Shown here piece by piece: positions 1 through 9,000 of a stretch of 13,766 bases of DNA. Positions within the stretch are counted from its first letter, which is position 1; each line of letters opens with the position of its first letter. Origin of the DNA: an uncultured Rickettsiales bacterium (GTDB lineage Bacteria; Pseudomonadota; Alphaproteobacteria; Rickettsiales; Deianiraeaceae); NCBI GenBank assembly GCA_946544555.1, contig CAMNMI010000013.1:1-13766 (forward strand). Reading direction: 5' to 3'. The notes below the pieces were generated by a model. It was not told the origin of the DNA, made no database searches, and saw only the letters and a list, made by a program, of their open reading frames with translations. The position numbers were made by a program, and so were the translations under genes.

Positions 1-3000
1 TTAACTCCAGCTCCAACACCAGATAATCCAACTCCAGCAAAGCATAAGGTATGCCGTTTCTTTTCCATATTTCAATATTATAGATATGTTTCAACTACGC
101 TGCCAATGGACAGTGAAGAATATGAATATTACGAAAATCTTGGTCTTATAAAGACAGTCTATAACCCTGAAACGTCAAAAAATGGTGATTTTAATATAAC
201 TGAACTTGGTAAAATCTATTTTCACAGAAAAACTTTCAGGACAGATATGTGTAAAAAATATTCAATTTCAAATTGCGGAAGTGCAGAAGATTTTTACCAG
301 CATGTTTTGTCACTCGATATTGAATCAGAAGAATACAAATACTACGAAAAAAAAGGTTATGTTAAAAATCCAAATGCAGTAGATGATACTGTTATAGTTG
401 GAAGTAAAGGTGTGAAATTTGAGATTACAGATGCGGGTAGAAAACATTTCACTAAACAAGAATTCGCAACAAAAATGTGTGAAAAATTTTCACTTGGTGC
501 ATTTGATAAAATTGATGATTACATAGAGCACGTAGAAACACTTAGTGTTAATTCTGATGAATTTAAGTATTACGAAAGCATGGGTTATGTTAGAAGAACC
601 AGTGAAGGAATGAATATGCGCCATGATTTGGCGGTTTTAGGTTCAAAGAGTATAACTGATAAAATAGAAGATCCTATTACAGGAATGACTATTGCAACAT
701 GTAAGTCAGATTATAGTCTTGATAAAGAAACTAACAACACATTAGATACTTTATCTGCTGATTTGCGAGAGGAAAGCTTGCAGGGCTGTGCCGCTTCTGC
801 TGATTATAATGGTGCTTGCTGGGTTCAATATGGCGGATATTTAGATAGTGAATATAAAATAAAAATTTGTCATATTGGTACAACTGGAACATCAGGAAGT
901 AATAAGTGCGTGACATTGGGTCCAGGAAGAAAAAGTGGCTCTTTTCATACTAATGAAATACAATCATTTGGTTTGGATAATATTGGTTATGATGGTCCAT
1001 ATGAAAATTCAAGCAAATTTTGTCCTGATACAACTACTGCTGAAAATGCTCTTGGTTATGCATTCATATATGAGGCGACCGATCCAAAATATATTGATTA
1101 TTTTGATTACTATGAGAATATTTGTCGGCCACTTATTGAAAAGCAAACCCCAGGAACATGCATGAGTGAGGCTAATTGCTATTGTGATATTGAATGTAGA
1201 GAAAATGGCTTCATGCCTCGTCAAGATTCTGATGTCTGGAAAAATGCAACATCTTCTCAAAAAGATTGTTTTTTATGTCATAAGGCACATAGAGCTATTG
1301 AATTTTACTGTAAAAAAGTTTATGATTGCATTCATAGAAAAACTTCATCAGATGGAACAGATGGTGGGAATAAGGTTTATAGTGCAGTAGCAAATTTTGC
1401 ATTTAATCCATCAAAACGTGGTGAATTAAAGAAGTTATATGGCAGAGGACAATATCTATGTGGATATTATAATGGTATTAGATGTGGATGTGCAAAACTG
1501 CAATTAAACGGCGGTCCAAGACATATGCTTAGAATAGCAAGAAATGATGATCGTTTGAATAGAACATGTGAAGTTAGTGATGTAATTAACAATCCAGAAT
1601 GCCATTTGTTCCAAGATATTCCACATGTGAGACAATTTTATAATGAAAAAACAGAAGATGATGAGACTGGTGAAAATTGTTCTCACGCTCATAATGCAGA
1701 GTTTGGATATAAAAAACGCGGGACTTTTTTGTCGCCAAGATTAGTAGTACAAGTTGCTGACAGTGAAAGAAATGTTGGTTATGACTATGATACTATAAAA
1801 AATAGTAAAGCTTTTAGTAGAACTGTTATAAGTGATATAAGAGCGGCCGCAAGTTCTGGAAAATTGGAAGAAAAAGATGGAAATGCTGATTATTTTTACA
1901 ATAGACCGATAGGTGTTGCGCGTCAATTTGATGACAACAATCATGACTATAACTATCCAACAGCAAAAAAAATAATCTTTTCACCATTTTTTCCGAAAAT
2001 ATATTCCATCGGGGCAAAGGAAAAAATTAGGGTGAGCCAAGATAAATGTGAGTATAGATTTACCGGTAACGTTTATTATTTCATGATAAGGTTGGAATTT
2101 AATATAAGTACAGGAGTTTCATCGCTTGTAGCTTATCAAGTAATACCAAAAAATACAATATCAGCAAGTTTAACTGGTGGACGCGTGATAGAAAGAGCAG
2201 ATGGTTCTATATTAAAATTTGCAATGAATAGAGCTGCTTTTTTTAATACTTTTGATCCAAATGAAATAAAAGATGACCATGATACAAGTGATAAAAGTTA
2301 TATAGCAAGAGATTTCAAGGATTATTATCCAACATATAGTGAGCTTGAATTTGTGAATATAGGTAGTGTTGAAAGACCGCCAATAAAATATGGATATGCA
2401 GGTGAAACGATAACGATGAACACGCCACTTTATCTAAGGCATGAAAGCAGCGGTTATATTAATAGTGCTAACAGAGAAATGCGTGTTAAACTATATTTTT
2501 CTCCTGTAATTCTAAAAGATGTTAATACAGATGATCCAAAAGAATTTGAAAAAGATAGCTTGCTTCCTACAAGAAACAAGGATTTAACTATTGCGGGTGT
2601 AAATTCAAGTGCTACAAGCCCAGCAAATACAAATACAAATGTTAACAATACAACTTTGTTATACATGAAGAGATTTACAGTTGATTATTCAAATGAGTGT
2701 TCAATTTTGCAGAATTATGCTTATGATGCAAAGTCAATTGAATTTTTGAAAGAACCACCAAAAAATGAATATACGTGCAGAATGCAAACTGGATACGATA
2801 AGATTGCGTGCTATACTGCATTTATCCTTGCAAAACAATGTAATTCATACATAAATTGCTTATTCAGCAATAATTCATTGAAAGAATGTTATAATGGTAA
2901 TCCGCCTCCAAAATTGAAAATTACAGGTGCTGAAGGTGATTTATATGAATATCAAAAAAATAAAGATTTCAGATCAAAAGCATATATTTGCGTAACGGAA

Positions 3001-6000
3001 GGTTTTGAGCTTGCTGATAAACTGTCAAAATATTCAAACACAAAATTATTTGGAGATTTCGGCGATCCTGTTAAAGATTATACAGTTCGTTTCCTTAGGG
3101 AGAAAAACTCTCCATTTCTTGGAACTCCAACAATACCATTTTCATTGATGGGTAAAGAACCTGAATTTTTTAAATCTGGGGAAGATCAAATAGACAGGAA
3201 ATTAATATTTCAAATGGTGGCAGATTATTTTAGTGCAGCTACAGATGAAGAGAGGTACAAAATTCTAATTAACCATCTTAAATCTACACCAATGGTTGAT
3301 AGAAAGACAAGGTTAAATTACTATGATGGTAATGCATTTACTGGAACCTATAAAATCTATAATGAACCAGTTATTACTTCATATTTTCAAGAATGCGCCA
3401 GTGGGACTCTTGATTGTCGCAAAAAATTTGAAGTTGCGCATAGAACCATTGAAGAAACAGAAAGTAGATTATGTATTGCCGCAAATAACATGCAAAATGA
3501 CAGCTGGGATGTAAAAGCACGTGATCTTGGCACAGATTATGATGTTTATGTTCCATTAAGATGTGAGTATGTGCATTTCCAAGGTTTTGGTGCCGGTGGA
3601 GCAGGATTGACAAGTGAAGATGAGACACACTGTTTTGCATATTACAGAGCAAATACTTTTTGTTTCGCAAGCCCTGTTCCACCTATACCATGGGGTATGA
3701 TTCATCAAAAATATATTCCGAGATATGATGCGACAGGTGGAGGCGGAGGTTTTATAGATGGAATTATAGATTTAACTAAAATACCAATTTTTGATGGATA
3801 TTTACATATATCAACTGGAACAAAAACAAAAATGGCAAGAACCGCTATCCCAAGGGGAAGAGACCATTGTCAAGGAGGGTTAATTGGATGGTGTTTTGAA
3901 GATGATGACATTTGGATAACATCAGGCGGAACGCATGCTTATTGGAATATAGAAAACTGGCTTGAGTCTGATAAGAATAGTAAGAGACCAAAAGATTTAA
4001 AAAAAGGAAATACAGAAGTAGGAATTACTTGGTATGGTGATAGTAGTGTTTTACCATCAAGTATTGAGCGAGTAAATTATGAATTGCAAAGAGACAGGGC
4101 CAAAGACGAACTAAGAAGCATCACTGCATTTGAATCTGAGATTAAAACTCAAATGTGCGAGTATTATTATATTGCATCTTTGTTTGCTATAAGGAGAGAA
4201 ATGGCTGACAGTCATTGTACAGGTGAGGTTTTGGATAGCACAAAGATATCGGAAGTTGAAAAAACTATCTGGGGAATTTCTTCTGCAAGTGCGCAATCTT
4301 TTTATCCAGATGTTGTTGCGTACGCAAATGATAGTAATTGTGTACCAACTCCATCAAAAACATTGGATAAAATTCAAAACGATATAGATAGTATTCAGAA
4401 TGTAATTGATTTGATAAATAATGCAAGCAGTGATGTTCTGACGGAATTACGTTCATGTTGTTCTGGGTTAACATCAAAATTATCTGCCTACAAAAGTGAT
4501 TTGGTAAATATCAAAAGCGCAAAATCATCATTTACAGCGTTATCATTTGCTACTGCAATGAGTAGGGCAAAATCTTATTGTGGCGGTGTGCGGGCTTCAG
4601 TCGCAAGTGGTTCTACTACAATGGATGTTGATTTAAAAGATATTTTAGATGAAATTTGGAATTATTATAATAGTAGCAGAAAATCGTGTGCTGAATTAAT
4701 GGAAACATCGGCGCAGCTGGCAAATACAAAACAGTATGATAATTGTAAAGGAGATTACACTTTTAAAATGGATGTATGTTCTGGATTGGATAGTAGTTTT
4801 TTTGGTAGTGGTAAAATTGATAGCAAATATAAATGTCTTCTATGTAAAAGTGTTTCTGATTGCAATAGTATTTATCAGTCAGAATGTGATAATGTGAAAA
4901 GCGTACTGGATGAATGGATTAACTTTGCTTGTGTTGATAGCTCAAACAGAAAATGTACAGATATAATAAATTATTTAAATACTTATTTTTCTGGTTCTGG
5001 ATATGAAAATTACATATGTAAAGCACATATCGGTCCCGATTGTGATGATTTCAAAAATAATATATTGCCGTCTATAATAGAAGATGCAAAAAACTTTATA
5101 TGTTCTTCAAGCACTGACAGTAAATGTGCCAGTTTGGAAACGTATTTTAACAACAATTATGCGGGAACTGGATATTCTGATTATGTTTGCAAAGATGAAA
5201 GTTATAATGATGCGCAATGCACATCTTTTAAAAGCGATATAAGAAGAAAAATAAAAGATAGTGATATTAAAAGTTTATTTTATCCTCATCCAGATCTGTT
5301 GAACGAATGTCAATTCAAGAACGTTTCATCAACCGCCCCGGATAATTGCGGATATGAAAAATCATTTTTATGTACAAGCGAACCGCTTGATCTGTCGTCT
5401 TCAAGTAGTAGAACCTTCGGTACAGATACTTGCAATAATTTAAGAAGTGCTTTTTTTAGTAGTGGAAAAATTGACAGTAAATACAATTGCTTGTTGTGTA
5501 ATACTCAACAAAATTGTCATAAAAAGGATTGCGATAATATCAAAAGAATTGTTGCCACGTATACACCGGACTGGGAAAATTTTATATGTGTTGACAGTAC
5601 AGATCCTGAATGCGGAAGTATACAAAGATGGTTAACAGCTACCTATCCAGGGCTTGGATACGAGAACTATGTTTGCCAAGTGAATAATCCGCCATCAGTT
5701 TGTTCAGATTTTATAAATCAAGTAAGGAGTAATATCAATAAAAGTGATATTGATGTTTTTTTTACGTCAAGATCAAATTTTTTAGATAATTGTGCATTCA
5801 AAGACAGTTCCTCGTCTGATCCGGATAACTGTATTTATGAGCAACATTTTTTATGTACTGATGGAGCAAGCCAGCTTGATGAAACACAACAATGTACATG
5901 TGAAAAATATACTGTTAGAATTCTTCCTTCAGAAGCCGTTGATAAAGTATCCGTGGGCAATTCTTCAAAATTATCTGATATAGAAACAAACATGAATTCA

Positions 6001-9000
6001 TTGATATCAGCTGTATCTATATTAAATTCTACAGGAACGACAACGGCCCAAACTTATTTTGAACTTGCACGAGCAGGCAGGGGTGGTTCGCCTGTAGATT
6101 GCAGGATTGAAGGAAACAGAGAATGTCCTTATGCAATAATTCATGACGGTTGGACTATGATAAATAAGCTCTGTGTTGCATGCGACAAATGTTTTCATCC
6201 ATGGAGATATACACTGGAAGATTATGGAAAACATGTTGTCCGAAATTTAGATAGTACTATTGGAAAAGCAAATAAACATGGTGCTATTGCTGGAGGACAT
6301 CCTGATATATTTTATTTGAATAAACAAAACGATGATTATGGTACAGAAAAAGAAATGATGCTTAATGGAAGTGGTTCAAATTTTTCGCAAAGAGATGATA
6401 ATACTGGTGTAACTGGAAGTTTTGACAAATATACATATTACAGTTCATATTTTAAAAACAACGCTAAGGATAATTTTACTTCTTTTGCAAATCTAAAAAA
6501 AGAAGGTCAATCTGTTGCCGTTTTTGCAGATGAGTATACATATAAACAGGCATTAAAACAACAATCTACACTTGATGCACTTGAACGCAAGATAATGGAT
6601 TTTGGTGAAAACAATGGTAACGAAAAAGATGAATTTCATAGTAAATATACAGAAAAATTTCATGTTAATAATGGAACTGTTTCTTCGGGTGGTGCATTCT
6701 GGCATAGAAAAGCTTCTGGTGCAGGAGGCCCTGGTTCATCTTCTTTGAGTATAGGAGATATTTATGTAAAATATGTTAGCAGTTCAAGCAGTAGTAGTGG
6801 AAATCCATATTTAAACCTTGATGGATCTGGACATATGCAAATTGCAAGTGAGAGTGAAATTACAAGTGGCGATGCAATTAAACAGTGCACTGTTCGTTGT
6901 CCTCCAATTTATAGAAGAGTGAAAAACAAGAAAATAATTTTACCAAGTAAAAGCGAAGTTATTGTTGATCTGATTTGTGAATATACCGGAACGCCGTCAA
7001 CTGACATGGAACCGGAAAATTCAACTAATGTTTATCCAAAAAAATGCTACATAGAAAGTGATACTTATGACAAAGAATATGGTTCATTAAAAGGAAAAAT
7101 AATTATTTCAAGTTTATTACACTGTCCGTTGGCAAAATGTAAATATGGCATTTGGGGAGAGGAGGCATTGACTGGAATAGTTGATGATGAAGCGAAGAAA
7201 TTTGATAGAAAAACAATGCTTTGCAAACCAAAAGATAGAGGGTATGAACCTGGAAAAACAAGAACATCGTTGGCATATAACTATCTTTTTGATAAAAATA
7301 TTTATTCAGGCATGATGTATGAAGGTTTAAAAGACGAACCTCTGATTGCAAGATTAACAAGCGACAACACGGACCATGAAATAGCTACATGTTCCAGCAC
7401 TGATTATGACAAATATATTTATGATAAGTATGATATGATTGGGACATTTGGACTTGTGTGCGCAAATGGCTTTTGGCAATTATCTCAACAATCCGAAGAA
7501 AGTTTTGCATTATATGACCCGCCGGAAAATACAAATCCAAAAACAAATAAAGTTAGAGTTAATAGTTTAGGACATCAAGAACCGAGTAATTGGTATGCCT
7601 TTTGGACAAGGGGTTGTGGAAGTAAGAACAGGCCGGAGACAATTCCAAAAGATATTCTGTATGAAGATGGCAGAAGGAGTGATGAAGGATTGATATACAG
7701 GGATGAGCTTTATACAGAAAATAACAAAAATATGTTTAATATTGATTGGGTAATCAGAGATCATACTTATCAACTATCAGATGGAACAAGAACAACGGGA
7801 ATATTAAATTATGACAAATACTTGGACGAACATGATATAAAAGATAGCATCACTGGCGAGATAAAAACAGGACGACTTGTTCTTGACATAGCATGTCCGC
7901 CATTATCAAGTGATTATGATTTTGATGAATATTATGCAGGAAATGCAGAATGGCCAAGTGCTGATGAGAATACAGAAATGGTACAATCAACGAAATGTAA
8001 AGTTTCAAAAGATACTTTTTACTTTTTCCAAAAAGATGCACACAATCGGACACTTCTACCACGTCGTAGCTGTTTGAGAAATGGTATATGGGGACCAATT
8101 TTTAATCCTTGCATAAAAGGTTGTATGAGCGAGGTTGATAGATATGGAACATATTGGTCGTTGGTAGATAGTTTAGGAAACCCGATATACACTGGCACAC
8201 CTCCAAGAGTCAGGGTTAACGGTAACTGCTCTTCAAAATACCTGAATGCGCAAGATATTAGAAGCGTTTCAACGACTGGATACACAAGAGAGTGTGATTT
8301 GAGTACTGGAACATGGGGGCCGGTTGCGCTTCCAACTTCATGTAATGATGGGATTACTTGTTTGAAAGAAGATTCTCTGACACCACTGAATATTCCTTAT
8401 CCAAGGATATTAAAATTGGGTAACGGAAGCACATATGGAACTATTACAGGGCAATTAAGCAGTAATATTGATATGGTTCCTGGTTATACAACGATTGAAA
8501 CTGGAATTTATTTTGCGTTTGAAGGAAGCAAAAGTAGGAGTTCTTATATCAGTGGACTTGAAGGATATAATGGCGTAAATTCATATCTTGATGTAAGCAT
8601 CAACGAGAGCGCTGGTATTAGCAAAGTAACTGATGAATATGGTAATGCATTATTCAATAATGAAGGAAATACATGGTATGTGATAACTATAAAAAACAAA
8701 ATTGAGCCTTCGGCAATGAAATATATGTATTCAGCTAATGATGAACACAATGAGTTTATGAATATCAACAGATGGATGAGGCAAATGAAAAACGGTAATG
8801 CAAATTATACTAATTATTGGGATTATAAGTGCAATATGACCCAAGTTGGTTCAAGCATTGATTATGATAATGATTTTGTTGAAATGCAACAGAGATATAA
8901 ACACGCAAATTTGAAAATATACATTCCAAAAGCGATGCATTCTGGGTCAGAATGTTTGAACGTAAAAAGAATTGCTGCATTTTCGCCAAGTTTAGCTACA

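Noticed and set aside
1261..1290. CXXCH (CFLCH) as a c-type cytochrome heme site
   Set aside because: It is a single motif in a protein with about 110 cysteines, and no distal Met or other cytochrome feature is visible. Chance is the simplest explanation.
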